The notes under the pieces are model-generated. The model was not told the origin of the DNA. It worked only from the letters and a program-made list of their open reading frames with translations, and searched no databases. Of a stretch of 64,000 bases of DNA, positions 1 to 8,103 are shown piece by piece (within the stretch, counting starts at the first letter, position 1; every line of letters starts with the position of its first letter). Position numbers and translations under genes: made by a program. Origin of the DNA: Deinococcus aquaticus (lineage in GTDB: Bacteria > Deinococcota > Deinococci > Deinococcales > Deinococcaceae); NCBI RefSeq assembly GCF_028622095.1, contig NZ_CP115165.1, forward strand, positions 648,001 to 712,000. Direction: 5' to 3'.

Positions 1-1758
1 CGGGAACTGTTCCGGTACAAGCCCGGCCTGTTCGCGTTCAACCTGCTCATGTGGGGCATGGTGCACGCCAGCCCCGCCCTGCTGACCCTGGCCGTCAGCG
101 GCGTGTTCCGCCACCTGGAAGAAGCGGACGCCCTGAAAACCGGCGGGCAACCCCTGAACCCCGCCATTGCGGCCGCGTGGGTATCGCTGGCGTGGTTCAC
201 GTTCGTGCGTCTCAGCCGCTTCGGGATCTTCTACGGCGCGTTCCGCGCGTGGATTGAACTGTGGTACACGCTGGACGCCCTGGTGCGCCGCAACCTGCTG
301 GGCTACCTGCTCACCGCCCGCCGCAGCCGCCGCCTGCCCGACACGCCCGCCGAGGCCGTCAGCCGCTTCCGGGACGACGTGGACGACGTGGCCGGGTACA
401 CGGAAGTCTGGGTGGACGGCGCGGGCTTCGTCGCGTACTCCCTGATCGCCATCACCCTGATGGCCCGCGTGGACCCCCTGATCACGCTGCTGGTGTGCGC
501 GCCACTGCTGCTGATGATCGCGTTCGTGCAGCGCCTCTCACCCACCATCCGCACGTACCGGCGCCGCATGCGCGAGGCGACCGCCCGCGTCACGGACTTC
601 ATCGGCGAGACCTTCGGAGCGGTCAGCGCCGTGAAACTCGCCGCGCAGGAAGACCGCATGGTCACGCACCTGCGTTCCCTGGGCGAAACGCGCCGCCACG
701 CCGCGCTGCGCGACGTGCTGCTGACCGAACTGATCCGCGGCGTGAACACCAACATGGTCAACCTCGCCGTGGGCCTCGTGCTGCTGCTCGGCGCGAACAA
801 GGTCCGGGGCGGCGCGCTCGACGTGGCCGACTTCGTGCTGTTCATCGGCCTGCTGCCCCGCCTGACCGGCAGCATGGGCTTCTTCGGAGACGCCATCGCC
901 CGCCACCGCCGCACCGGCGTCAGCTACGACCGCATGACCCGCCTGCTGCAGGACGCACCCGACACCACCATCGTCGCCCACCACGACGTGCACCTGAACG
1001 CCGACCCGCCCGCCCCCGACCCCGCCCCACCCCACATCCCCCTGCAGGAACTGCGCGTGGAAGGCCTGAACGCCACGCACCCCAGCGGCCTCGGCGTTCA
1101 CGACATCAGCTTCAGCGTGACACGCGGCGAGTTCATCGTCATCACCGGCCGCATCGGCAGCGGCAAAAGCACCCTGCTGCGCGCCCTGCTCGGCCTGATC
1201 CCCACCCAGAGCGGCCAGACGTACTGGAACGGCCAGCCCATCGACGACCCCGCCACCTTCCTCGTGCCGCCCCGCAGCGCGTACACCGCCCAGATCCCCA
1301 ACCTGTTCAGCGACACCCTGCAGGAAAACATCACCAGCGGCAGCCCCGACACCAACCTCAGCCGCGCCGTGAAACTCGCCGTGCTCGAACCCGACCTCGA
1401 CACCCTCGGCAGCGGCCTCACCACCCCCGTCGGCGCACGCGGCGTGAAACTCAGCGGCGGACAGATCCAGCGCGCCGCCGTCGCCCGCATGCTCGCCCGC
1501 GACGCCGACCTCCTCGTCTTCGACGACGTCAGCAGCGCCCTGGACGCCCGCACCGAAGCGCAACTCTGGCAGGGCCTCGCCAGCACCGACGCCACCTGCC
1601 TCGTCGTCAGCCACCGCCGCGCCGCCCTCCTGCGCGCCGACCGCATCCTCATCCTCCAGAACGGCACCCTCACCGACCACGGCACCCTCCCCGAACTCCT
1701 GGGGCGCAACGAAGAAATGCGCGCCCTCTGGCACGACGACGCGGCAGAGGGGGAATAG
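1..1758 (+). CDS. ABC transporter, fused permease/ATP-binding exporter (5' end missing)
   Basis: The frame is open from base 1, so the gene starts upstream of the window. The first ~320 codons are rich in hydrophobic stretches (around 50-115, 175-260, 430-520 and 760-860 nt), consistent with an ABC-exporter membrane domain. The ATPase domain follows: Walker A GRIGSGKST near nt 1147-1173, ABC signature LSGGQIQRA near 1450, Walker B LLVFDDVSSALD near 1510-1545, and the H-loop VVSHRR near 1609. One polypeptide therefore carries both halves, and a homo- or heterodimer would pump a substrate across the inner membrane using ATP. The substrate cannot be told from sequence. A partner half-transporter could lie upstream. 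It ends TAG, followed by a REP-like palindrome. Confidence 0.9.
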   Translation, partial: RELFRYKPGLFAFNLLMWGMVHASPALLTLAVSGVFRHLEEADALKTGGQPLNPAIAAAWVSLAWFTFVRLSRFGIFYGAFRAWIELWYTLDALVRRNLLGYLLTARRSRRLPDTPAEAVSRFRDDVDDVAGYTEVWVDGAGFVAYSLIAITLMARVDPLITLLVCAPLLLMIAFVQRLSPTIRTYRRRMREATARVTDFIGETFGAVSAVKLAAQEDRMVTHLRSLGETRRHAALRDVLLTELIRGVNTNMVNLAVGLVLLLGANKVRGGALDVADFVLFIGLLPRLTGSMGFFGDAIARHRRTGVSYDRMTRLLQDAPDTTIVAHHDVHLNADPPAPDPAPPHIPLQELRVEGLNATHPSGLGVHDISFSVTRGEFIVITGRIGSGKSTLLRALLGLIPTQSGQTYWNGQPIDDPATFLVPPRSAYTAQIPNLFSDTLQENITSGSPDTNLSRAVKLAVLEPDLDTLGSGLTTPVGARGVKLSGGQIQRAAVARMLARDADLLVFDDVSSALDARTEAQLWQGLASTDATCLVVSHRRAALLRADRILILQNGTLTDHGTLPELLGRNEEMRALWHDDAAEGE

Positions 1759-1768
1759 GAAGGGCGAC

Positions 1769-1811
1769 CCCTCAGTCAGCTTCGCTGACAGCTCCCCTCA
1801 AGGGGAGCCTA
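1769..1811. repeat. REP-like double palindrome
   Basis: Two adjacent short hairpins, GTCAGC-TTC-GCTGAC and CTCCCCT-CA-AGGGGAG, sit just after the stop of the ABC transporter. There is no coding potential. It may act as a transcription terminator or mRNA stabiliser; it resembles REP sequences in form only. Confidence 0.5.
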
Positions 1812-1844
1812 GGGACTGGCTGACGTAACCGTCACAGCGACCCG

Positions 1845-2028
1845 GCCCGTCGTGCGCGCAGCGCGCGGGGCGCACGCGGCAGGGGCGGAGGAGGGCGTGT
1901 GAGGCGTGGCCGTCCCCGCCCGATATCCACTGACCACCTCAGAGAAATACCTGCCCAGTGCCAACGAAAGCCCCCCCTGCCCCCCTGGGGTAGGGGGCTG
2001 GGGGGTGGGGCAGCACACGGGAAGCCCG
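1845..2028 (+). repeat. ~180-bp dispersed repeat, copy A
   Basis: The segment begins with the self-complementary core GTCGTGCGCGCAGCGCGCGG and ends with a C-rich/G-rich palindrome centred on CCCCTGGGGTAGGGGGCTGGGG. The same start, end and much of the interior recur at about 26508-26690 (same strand) and 26183-26364 (opposite strand). There is no coding potential. It could be a small non-autonomous repeat of the kind described in Deinococcus genomes. It ends close to the pyrE stop codon. Confidence 0.75.
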
Positions 2029-2038
2029 TAAGTAACCC

Positions 2039-2599
2039 TCAGATCTCCTGCAAGGGAATAGCCGCCAGCCACGCCGGAACCTCGTCCGGGGCGTACGTGT
2101 CGAACACGAGCCGCGTGAGGGACACGAGCGGGTACCCTTCGAGGTCTCCTTCGACGGGGCGGCGGTCGACGATGCAGGCGATGGCGGCGCAGCGTCCTCC
2201 GGCGGCTTCGGCGGCGCGGACGGCTTTGAGGACGCTGCCGCCGGTGGTGAGGACGTCTTCGACGGCGATGAAGGTTTCGCCGGGGTTGATGGTGAAGGCT
2301 TCGCGGATTTTCATGCCGCCGTGGCCGTCTTTCTCGGCGAAGATGGCGCGGGTGCCGTAGTGGCGGGCGGTTTCGTAGGCGAGGACGACGCCGCCCATGG
2401 CGGGGCCGATGAGCAGGTCGGCGTAGATGCCTTTTTCTTTGAGGTGGGTGGCGAGGGCCTGTCCGATCTGTTCGGTGAGGTGGGGGTGCTGGAGGAGGGT
2501 GGTGCTCTGGAGGAATTTGGGGCTGTGGCGGCCGGAGGCGAGGAGGAAGTGGCCTTCGTGGTACGCGCCGGCCTGCTGGTAGAGATCCAGGACGTTCAT
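2039..2599 (-). CDS. pyrE: Orotate phosphoribosyltransferase
   Basis: Joins orotate to PRPP to give orotidine 5'-monophosphate, the fifth step of pyrimidine synthesis, in the cytoplasm. The PRPP-binding loop reads VEDVLTTGGS, and the start MNVLDLYQQAGA followed by a SGRHSPKF-like segment is typical of the family. The frame extends 28 codons further upstream, but ATG 2599 gives the usual ~186-residue length and lies 7 bases after AATACT, a -10-like hexamer suggesting a leaderless message. Divergent from the small HTH gene at 2692. Confidence 0.93.
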   Translation of the reverse strand: MNVLDLYQQAGAYHEGHFLLASGRHSPKFLQSTTLLQHPHLTEQIGQALATHLKEKGIYADLLIGPAMGGVVLAYETARHYGTRAIFAEKDGHGGMKIREAFTINPGETFIAVEDVLTTGGSVLKAVRAAEAAGGRCAAIACIVDRRPVEGDLEGYPLVSLTRLVFDTYAPDEVPAWLAAIPLQEI

Positions 2600-2691
2600 G
2601 TGGGTCAGTATTTCATCCTGGGCGGCCGGAGCGGTGCCGGTTGGGGGGCTGGGTTCCATTGCGTGGGGGTGGGGTGGGGGCATGATGGCAC

Positions 2692-2895
2692 ATGGATTCG
2701 GTGACTTTTCCGGGGGCGGTAGCGGTGGGGGCGCGGCGGCGTCTGCTGGGGATTTCGCTGGTGGCGTTGGCGCGGGAGGCGGGGGTGTCGCCGGAGGTGC
2801 TGCGGTTGCTGGAGGCCGGTGAGTACGATCCGCGCAGTCTGCATGTGCTGGCGCGGCGGGTGCTGGTGCACCGGCTGGACATCACGCTGGACTGA
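2692..2895 (+). CDS. Small helix-turn-helix protein (67 aa)
   Basis: The 67-residue product has the layout of a bare XRE-type HTH: RRRLLGISLVALAREAGVSP (helices 1-2 and turn), then EVLRLLEAGEYDPRSL and a final helix. There is no effector domain. ATG 2692 is the only start in frame near the beginning; no strong ribosome binding site is visible. It is divergent from pyrE with 92 bp between starts, so it could act on that promoter, but this is only context. A minimal antitoxin-like DNA-binding protein is another possibility; no toxin gene is adjacent. Confidence 0.6.
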   Translation: MDSVTFPGAVAVGARRRLLGISLVALAREAGVSPEVLRLLEAGEYDPRSLHVLARRVLVHRLDITLD

Positions 2896-3059
2896 CTGGC
2901 GGCGGCGCAGGGCAGCGTAGGCGTGCTGGCTGATGCGCCGCACCCGCGTGGCGCGCTTGAATGGCGTGTATGACGTGTGAAGGAACGGCCGGGTGCGTGC
3001 GGGGCGCGCGCCGTGAAGAATGACGGTCAGCGCGCGGTGCGTGTGGGGGGTGGTGCGGC

Positions 3060-3812
3060 GTGAATCAGGCGTTCGTGGATGCCAGCTGGAATGAGGGACC
3101 GGACGCCGAGGGGCGACTGGTGGGCGTGGGCGGTTGGGGGCTGGTGCTGATCGTGCCGGGGCAGTTACCGGCCCGTTTTCAGGGGCAGCTCCGCGCGCCG
3201 GACAACAACGCAGCCGAGGTGCGCGCGGTGCTGGAGGCGGTGCGGGCCGCGCCGGTCGGCGAGGCGCTGACGGTGCATACGGATAACGAGGCGGTGATCG
3301 CGTCGGTCGGGCGCGGGCGAGGGCCGGAGGTCCTGACGGACGCGGCCCGCGAGGTGCTGGAGGAGGTCGCGGCGCGGGGCGTGGGGCTGCGCGTGCGGTA
3401 CGCGCCGCGCACGCGGCGGCACATGCTCACGGCGCACGAGTTGGCGAACGACGCGCGGCGGGGGCTGGGCACGCCGGGCCTGACGGCCGCCCGGTCGGAC
3501 GTGCTGATCGAGCAGCGCGCCGCCGGGGACGAGGCCCGCGTGAGCCTGCGCCGCCCCGGTGAGCGCGTAACAGCGCACGTGCCGCTGGACGTGATGTCCG
3601 AGGTCCCGCCGAGCGCGCAGGCACTGCTGGCCGCCGTGGGCCTGGCCCTGCCGGGCGAGGTGCTGGTGGTGCGGCGCGCCAGCCGGGTCGCGCAGGCGCT
3701 GTGGCACCGGCCCGAGCGGGCGCTGCGGGCGGGCGCGCAGGCGACGCTGCAACTCGCGCGCCGCGCCGCCGACGAGAACGGCGTGCAGGTCGAATTCCTG
3801 GGCGTAGGCTGA
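3060..3812 (+). CDS. RNase H-like domain protein
   Basis: The first ~140 residues resemble type I RNase H: FVDASW near the start (first Asp), NNAAEVRAVLEAV (Glu), VHTDNEAVIASV (Asp) and a late ANDARRG (Asp), which together would form the metal-binding D-E-D-D set. The C-terminal ~110 residues (about 140-250) are an extra part I do not recognise. The likely role is cleaving RNA in RNA-DNA hybrids, or a related nuclease/reverse-transcriptase-like fold. GTG is the start; GGGGGGTGGTGC just before it may serve as a weak ribosome binding site. Confidence 0.75.
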   Translation: MNQAFVDASWNEGPDAEGRLVGVGGWGLVLIVPGQLPARFQGQLRAPDNNAAEVRAVLEAVRAAPVGEALTVHTDNEAVIASVGRGRGPEVLTDAAREVLEEVAARGVGLRVRYAPRTRRHMLTAHELANDARRGLGTPGLTAARSDVLIEQRAAGDEARVSLRRPGERVTAHVPLDVMSEVPPSAQALLAAVGLALPGEVLVVRRASRVAQALWHRPERALRAGAQATLQLARRAADENGVQVEFLGVG

Positions 3813-3822
3813 GGGGAACGGT

Positions 3823-3883
3823 GATGGTTGAAGGTTGATGGTTGAAAGAAGCGCGGCTCCATCAACTATCAACCTTCAACCAT
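3823..3883. repeat. Heptamer-built intergenic hairpin
   Basis: The left arm (3823-3845) is made of heptamers GATGGTT GAAGGTT GATGGTT. The right arm (3862-3883) is its near-perfect reverse complement, with a 16-base loop between. It sits between the RNase H-like gene and the GH31 gene, where it could act as a terminator. Similar heptamer-based hairpins occur at 28943-28985 and 32980-33055. Confidence 0.7.
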
Positions 3884-3914
3884 TGACTCTCTGCGCGCTA
3901 CGCTGGGCAGCATC

Positions 3915-6380
3915 ATGAGGTTCTCTTCGTTCGCGGTGGAAAGTGGTGGGGTGGCGGTGGCTGGTGGGCAGGGGTCCGAGGTGCGCGTGTGGGGCGAGTC
4001 GGACGTACTGGTGGTGTCGGCGCCGCTGCCTGGGGTGCTGCGGGTGCGGTTGATGCCGGAGGCGCGGGCGAACTCGCTGGGCTTTCCGCGCGCTCCGGTC
4101 AAGCAGAGTTTCGCGGTGCGGCCGGACCTGCCGGATGGCCTGAGCCTGAACGCGGCGGATCTGGATGACGAGTTGCTAGTGATCGGGGGTGGGTTGTCGT
4201 TCCGGCTGAACCGCGTGTCGGGGGCGTGGCAGGTGCTGACGGGGAGTGGGTCGTCGGCGCGGGTGCTGGTGTCGACCCCCGTGTGGGGCGGCGAGGCTCC
4301 GGCGCAGCGTCCGGCGCTGGATGCCGAGCGCTTCAACCTGCGCCGCTCGCGGCTGAGCCTGGAGGCTCCGGAGGGCGCGGCGTTCCTGGGGTTCGGGGAG
4401 CGGGTGGGGCCGATCGATAAGCGCGGCATGCACCTGACCTTCTGGAACACGGACTGCTTCCCGCATCACACGGAGACGGACCCGCTGTACGTGTCAGTGC
4501 CGTTCACGACGGTGCTGCACGGGGGCCGGGCGCACGGGGTGTTCGTGGATGAGCCGTGGCGGATGGAGGCGGACGTGGCGCGCGCGCATCCGCACGAGGT
4601 GCGGTGGGCGTCAGCGGGGCCGGAACTGGACGTGTACGTGCTGTCGGGGCCGCGTCCGGCGGATGTGCTGCGGCGGTACGCGGACCTGACGGGGTACGCG
4701 CCGATGCCGCCGCTGTGGGCGCTGGGGGCCGGTCAGAGTCGCTGGGGGTACCGCACGGCGGAGGACCTGCGGGCCGTGATTCAGGGGTACCGGGACCGGG
4801 GGCTGCCGCTGGACAGCGTGTACGTGGACATCGATTACATGGATGCGTACAAGGTGTGGACGGTCAGTCGCGCGAACTTCCCGGACCTGCGGGCGTTCGT
4901 ACGTGAGGCGGCCGCGCAGGGCGTGAAGCTCGTGCCGATCATCGATCCCGGCGTGAAGGTGGAGGCCGGGTACGACGTGTACGAGGAGGCGGTGCGTGGG
5001 GATCATCTGGTGCGCACGGCACGCGGGGACGTGCTGGTCGGCGAGGTCTGGCCGGACCCGGCGGTGTTCCCGGATTTCACGCGGCCCGAGGTGGTGGGCT
5101 GGTGGGCGGGCCGGCATAAGTTCTTCGCGGACCTGGGCATTCAGGGGCAGTGGAACGACATGAACGAGCCCGCGTGCTTCAGTCTGCGCGAGCCGCGTGA
5201 GACCGAGGGCAAGACGCTGCCGTACGACGCGCGGCATGGGAACCGCTCGCACCTGGAGGTGCATAACGCGTACGCGAACGGCATGAGCGAGGCGAGCCGC
5301 GCCGGGTACGCGAAGTTCAGTCCGCAGGTGCGCCCGTGGATTCTCACGCGGGCCGGGTACGCCGGGATTCAGCGGCACGCGACCGTCTGGACCGGGGATA
5401 ACACGGCCACGTGGTCGCACCTGTCCCTGAGTCTGCCCATGATTCAGGGGCTGGGGTTAAGTGGCATTCCGTTCGCCGGGGCGGACGTGGGCGGGTTTGG
5501 CGGGGACACGACCGGGGAGTTGCTGGCCCGCTGGTACCAGGCGGCCGTCGGGTACGCGTTCCTGCGCAACCACTCGGCGCTGGGCACGGCGGATCAGGAA
5601 CCCTGGCGGTTCGGGGACACCTTCACGGACGTGATCCGCGCGGCGCTGGAACTGCGCTACCGGCTGCTGCCGCACCTGTACACGCTGGCGCAGGCGGCGA
5701 CCCGCACGGCCCTGCCGGTCATGCGCCCGCTGGCGCTGCACTGGCCAGCCGACGAGGACGCTGTGCGCGAGGACACGCAGTACCTGCTGGGCGAGGGCCT
5801 GATGGTCGCGCCGGTCCTGCGGGCCGGGCACCGCCGCCGGCTGGTGTACCTCCCGGCGGGCCGCTGGGCGGAAGTGTTCAACCTCTCGGAGTTCGGGGCG
5901 GTGCACGCGGGCGCGCAGCACGTCGTGGCGAACGCGCCGCTTCACACGCTGCCCATGTACCTGCGGGCCGGGGAGGCCGTGCCGGTCACGGAGGCCGCGC
6001 TGCACACCACCTCGGCCCGCTGGGAGCGGCTGTCATGGCTGGTGCACGCGGGCCGCGACGGGTTCATCGGGCAGCTGTTCGAGGATGCCGGGGACGGCCC
6101 GGCCGGGGGTCGCCTGACCCGGCTGGTCGGCGAGCGTCAGGGAGCGCGCCTCGTCATCCGCCGTGAGGCCGAGGGCGACGCCGGGACGTTCGAGCAGCGC
6201 GAGGCCCTGCACATCCTGGGCCTGTCGCACGTGCGCGAGGTGCAGGGCGCAGCCAGTTTCGCGTACGAGGACGGCGTGCTGCGCCTGACCCTCCCGGCCC
6301 GCTGGCAGAGCGTGACGCTGCACCTCGACGACGACGGCGACGACGAGGTGCTGCCCGGCGACCTGCTGCCCATCGACTGA
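3915..6380 (+). CDS. Alpha-glucosidase, glycoside hydrolase family 31
   Basis: Hydrolyses alpha-glucosidic (or alpha-xylosidic) bonds with retention. The 821-residue protein has an N-terminal beta domain, then a TIM barrel. The GH31 nucleophile motif WNDMNEP is at residues 413-419 (Asp415), and WTGDN at 492-496 supplies the acid/base Asp495. The upstream segment VDIDYMDAYKVWTV matches the substrate-pocket strand. No signal peptide is seen, so it is probably cytoplasmic, acting on imported oligosaccharides. A TACGCT hexamer lies 10 bases before ATG 3915. Substrate is not determinable. A strong hairpin follows the stop. Confidence 0.95.
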   Translation: MRFSSFAVESGGVAVAGGQGSEVRVWGESDVLVVSAPLPGVLRVRLMPEARANSLGFPRAPVKQSFAVRPDLPDGLSLNAADLDDELLVIGGGLSFRLNRVSGAWQVLTGSGSSARVLVSTPVWGGEAPAQRPALDAERFNLRRSRLSLEAPEGAAFLGFGERVGPIDKRGMHLTFWNTDCFPHHTETDPLYVSVPFTTVLHGGRAHGVFVDEPWRMEADVARAHPHEVRWASAGPELDVYVLSGPRPADVLRRYADLTGYAPMPPLWALGAGQSRWGYRTAEDLRAVIQGYRDRGLPLDSVYVDIDYMDAYKVWTVSRANFPDLRAFVREAAAQGVKLVPIIDPGVKVEAGYDVYEEAVRGDHLVRTARGDVLVGEVWPDPAVFPDFTRPEVVGWWAGRHKFFADLGIQGQWNDMNEPACFSLREPRETEGKTLPYDARHGNRSHLEVHNAYANGMSEASRAGYAKFSPQVRPWILTRAGYAGIQRHATVWTGDNTATWSHLSLSLPMIQGLGLSGIPFAGADVGGFGGDTTGELLARWYQAAVGYAFLRNHSALGTADQEPWRFGDTFTDVIRAALELRYRLLPHLYTLAQAATRTALPVMRPLALHWPADEDAVREDTQYLLGEGLMVAPVLRAGHRRRLVYLPAGRWAEVFNLSEFGAVHAGAQHVVANAPLHTLPMYLRAGEAVPVTEAALHTTSARWERLSWLVHAGRDGFIGQLFEDAGDGPAGGRLTRLVGERQGARLVIRREAEGDAGTFEQREALHILGLSHVREVQGAASFAYEDGVLRLTLPARWQSVTLHLDDDGDDEVLPGDLLPID

Positions 6381-6387
6381 TCCGATC

Positions 6388-6428
6388 AGAGCAGCGCCCC
6401 GCCGACTGAACGGGCGGGGCGCTCTGCT
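6388..6428. terminator. Bidirectional terminator hairpin
   Basis: AGCGCCCCGCC (6393-6403) pairs with GGCGGGGCGCT (6413-6423), and flanking bases extend the stem. It lies between two convergent genes, the GH31 gene and the VUT-family transporter. Confidence 0.8.
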
Positions 6429-6440
6429 GGACCGGTGAGG

Positions 6441-6995
6441 TCAGGTGGCGTTGCGTGTGGCGTGCCGGACACGCAGGGCGAACAGCGCGGCGATCAGGTA
6501 CTTGATGACGATGTCCGCGAAGATGATCTGCGCGATCTGCGAGGCGGGCATGTCGCCCCAGAAGGCCAGCAGGTTGAACAGCACGCTGTCCAGCGGGACG
6601 CTCACAGCGTTGCTGGCCAGCACCCGCGTCCACCAGCTGCGCTGGATCAGGCGCTGGTACACGGCGGTGTCGGCCAGTTCGCCGGCCAGGATGGCCAGGA
6701 AGCTCGCGCCGATGAACCGCCACGGGGTGCCCGTGATCAGTGCGACGGCGGTGTTCACGATCAGCGCGGCGGCGATGGCCACGTACACGGCGTTCAGGCC
6801 GCCGGCGCGGTGAATGCGGTCGCGCAGCGTGAACACCGCCGCGAAGAAGATGGTGCCCACGCTCAGCAGGCCGTACAGCGGCAGCGGAATGAAGGTATTC
6901 AGCGTCAGGTTCGCCAGCAGGATACTCAGGGCGTACAGGCCGATCAGCAGCAGGGGCAGCGGGGCGAGCAGGCTCCGCGCGGGGGGGGATTTCAT
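6441..6995 (-). CDS. VUT-family transporter, probable queuosine-precursor uptake
   Basis: A 184-residue, strongly hydrophobic protein with about six membrane segments (for example LLLIGLYALSILLANL near residue 12 and AVYVAIAAALIVNTAVALI near 70). The charged motif GELADTAVYQRLIQRSWW followed by SNAVSVPLDSVLFNLLAF is typical of the VUT (YhhQ-like) family, which imports queuosine precursors such as preQ0/preQ1. ATG 6995 is preferred because GGAGGTCA lies 6 bases upstream. That Shine-Dalgarno sequence can be paired with an upstream GTGACCT, suggesting translational control. The exact substrate is inferred from the family. Confidence 0.8.
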   Translation of the reverse strand: MKSPPARSLLAPLPLLLIGLYALSILLANLTLNTFIPLPLYGLLSVGTIFFAAVFTLRDRIHRAGGLNAVYVAIAAALIVNTAVALITGTPWRFIGASFLAILAGELADTAVYQRLIQRSWWTRVLASNAVSVPLDSVLFNLLAFWGDMPASQIAQIIFADIVIKYLIAALFALRVRHATRNAT

Positions 6996-6999
6996 AGGG

Positions 7000-7032
7000 G
7001 TGACCTCCGGCCGCAGCGACAACACAGGTCAC
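7000..7032 (-). promoter_or_regulatory. Hairpin sequestering the ribosome binding site of the VUT transporter
   Basis: On the minus strand GTGACCT (7026-7032) can pair with AGGTCAC (7000-7006), which contains the Shine-Dalgarno GGAGGTCA of the gene starting at 6995. The loop is 19 bases. Because the gene is a probable queuosine-precursor transporter, a translational switch such as a preQ1 aptamer is conceivable, but I could not match a known preQ1 consensus. Confidence 0.4.
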
Positions 7033-7240
7033 GGGCCGCCCACGAGCTTACAGCATTTGCCATAAAGAAAGCATCTTGATGGCCGAGCGGAGCGAGTGAA
7101 TTTGACCGAGCAGGACGGACTGGAACAGCCGCGAAGCAGAGAATGGAGGCATCAGGAAAAAGGATTCCTGATGCCGTAATTCGGAGCACCGCTCTAACCC
7201 ATGGCGGCTTTCAGGCGTGCGGGGGCCGGTGGGGGTGCGG
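7033..7240. other. Intergenic stretch with short palindrome
   Basis: No gene seen. It contains GCATCAGGA/TCCTGATGC as an inverted repeat at about 7150-7174. It also contains the word GAGCGGAGCGAGTG at about 7085, which occurs in reverse complement inside the MITE-like elements at 56134 and (with one extra base) 15103. It may be a decayed relative of those elements. Confidence 0.4.
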
Positions 7241-7753
7241 TCAGCGGCGGCGGCCGAAGCGCAGGCGGGGCTGGGCGGGTTCGTCGGGTGCGGCGGCTCC
7301 CTGGGTGGTTTCGAATTCACGGACGGCGGCGGCCAGCCACTCGGGGTACGCGCCCGTTTCGAGCAGTTCCCGCTGCGGAATCCAGTCGGCGGCCGTGATC
7401 AGGTCGGCGTTGGGGGCCAGGATGCCCGCGCTGTACTCGGTGCCGAAGATCATGTTCAGCCGGGCGTCCGCGCCGCTGTCCTGCGGGCCGCGCGAGGCGT
7501 GCGACCCGATGAGTTTCAGGTCACTGACGACCAGTTTCACCTGTTCGCGGATCACGCGGCGCAGGTTCATCTCGACGAGGTTCTGGCCGCTGCTCAGGCC
7601 CAGCAGCAGGCCCGGCAGGCCCTGGTCCCCGCCGGGCAGCAGGGGCTGGTGGGGCCGGACGATCAGGTACGCGCCCCGGTGACGGATAAGCGCGAACACG
7701 CCCACCTGAAAGGTGGCGGGCACGGTCTGTTCTACGGTGTGCATGCTGGTCAC
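7241..7753 (-). CDS. Nudix-like hydrolase with a degenerate Nudix box
   Basis: The 170-residue product starts VTSMHTVEQTVPATFQVGVF and continues LIRHRGAYLIVRPHQPLLPGG, the usual Nudix N-terminal strands. The box region reads GLLLGLSSGQNLVEMNLRR then VIREQVKL, which keeps spacing like GX5EX7REUXEE but lacks several of the acidic metal ligands. It may have lost or changed pyrophosphohydrolase activity. GTG 7753 is chosen because AGGAG lies 5 bases upstream; ATG 7744 is an alternative. Confidence 0.7.
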   Translation of the reverse strand: MTSMHTVEQTVPATFQVGVFALIRHRGAYLIVRPHQPLLPGGDQGLPGLLLGLSSGQNLVEMNLRRVIREQVKLVVSDLKLIGSHASRGPQDSGADARLNMIFGTEYSAGILAPNADLITAADWIPQRELLETGAYPEWLAAAVREFETTQGAAAPDEPAQPRLRFGRRR

Positions 7754-7896
7754 GGGAACTCCTGTGCAGGCCGGGGGTGGGGCGTGGTCCTGCCCCACCG
7801 GGCGCTGCGCCCATTGTAGTGCCTGCCTGCCGGCCCTGAGGACCGACTTACCGGCCGACCTGCCGGGGGTATCCGGCCGGGGGGGGTGATGGGTGG

Positions 7897-8103
7897 TCAT
7901 ACGGGTTCCGTTCGTTCCTTCTGGCATCCGCTCGGGTTGAACGGTTGTTGCAGACCATCTAAGTACGTTGAAGCTAACACTGCGAGATTCCGGGAAAGCG
8001 CCGGAACCTCTCCATTCCCGCTTCAACGTACTTTCTTCTGCTACGCGCTCCGCGCGGTTTATCTACAAGACAAACGCAGTGTACTTAACCGGCGTCCGTA
8101 TCA
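7897..8103 (-). mobile_element. MITE-like element, copy 1 (diverged, with internal inverted repeat)
   Basis: The left end TCATACGGGTTCCG (from 7897) and right end CGGCGTCCGTATCA (to 8103) are imperfect terminal inverted repeats matching those of the elements at 15103 and 56134. The interior includes GGTTGAACGGTTGTTGCAGACCAT, a version of the conserved hairpin. After it comes an added segment bounded by a perfect 14-bp inverted repeat, AAGTACGTTGAAGC (7961-7974) and GCTTCAACGTACTT (8020-8033). The right end overlaps the TGA stop of the gene at 8101-8778. No transposase is encoded. Confidence 0.65.

Noticed and set aside
538..1734. Long open frames on the minus strand across the ABC transporter
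   Set aside because: They are shadows caused by high GC at third codon positions; the plus-strand frame has clear ABC motifs and these have none.
7000..7032. Firm call of a preQ1 riboswitch
   Set aside because: The hairpin masks the ribosome binding site, but no preQ1-I, -II or -III consensus could be matched, so it is kept only as a candidate.
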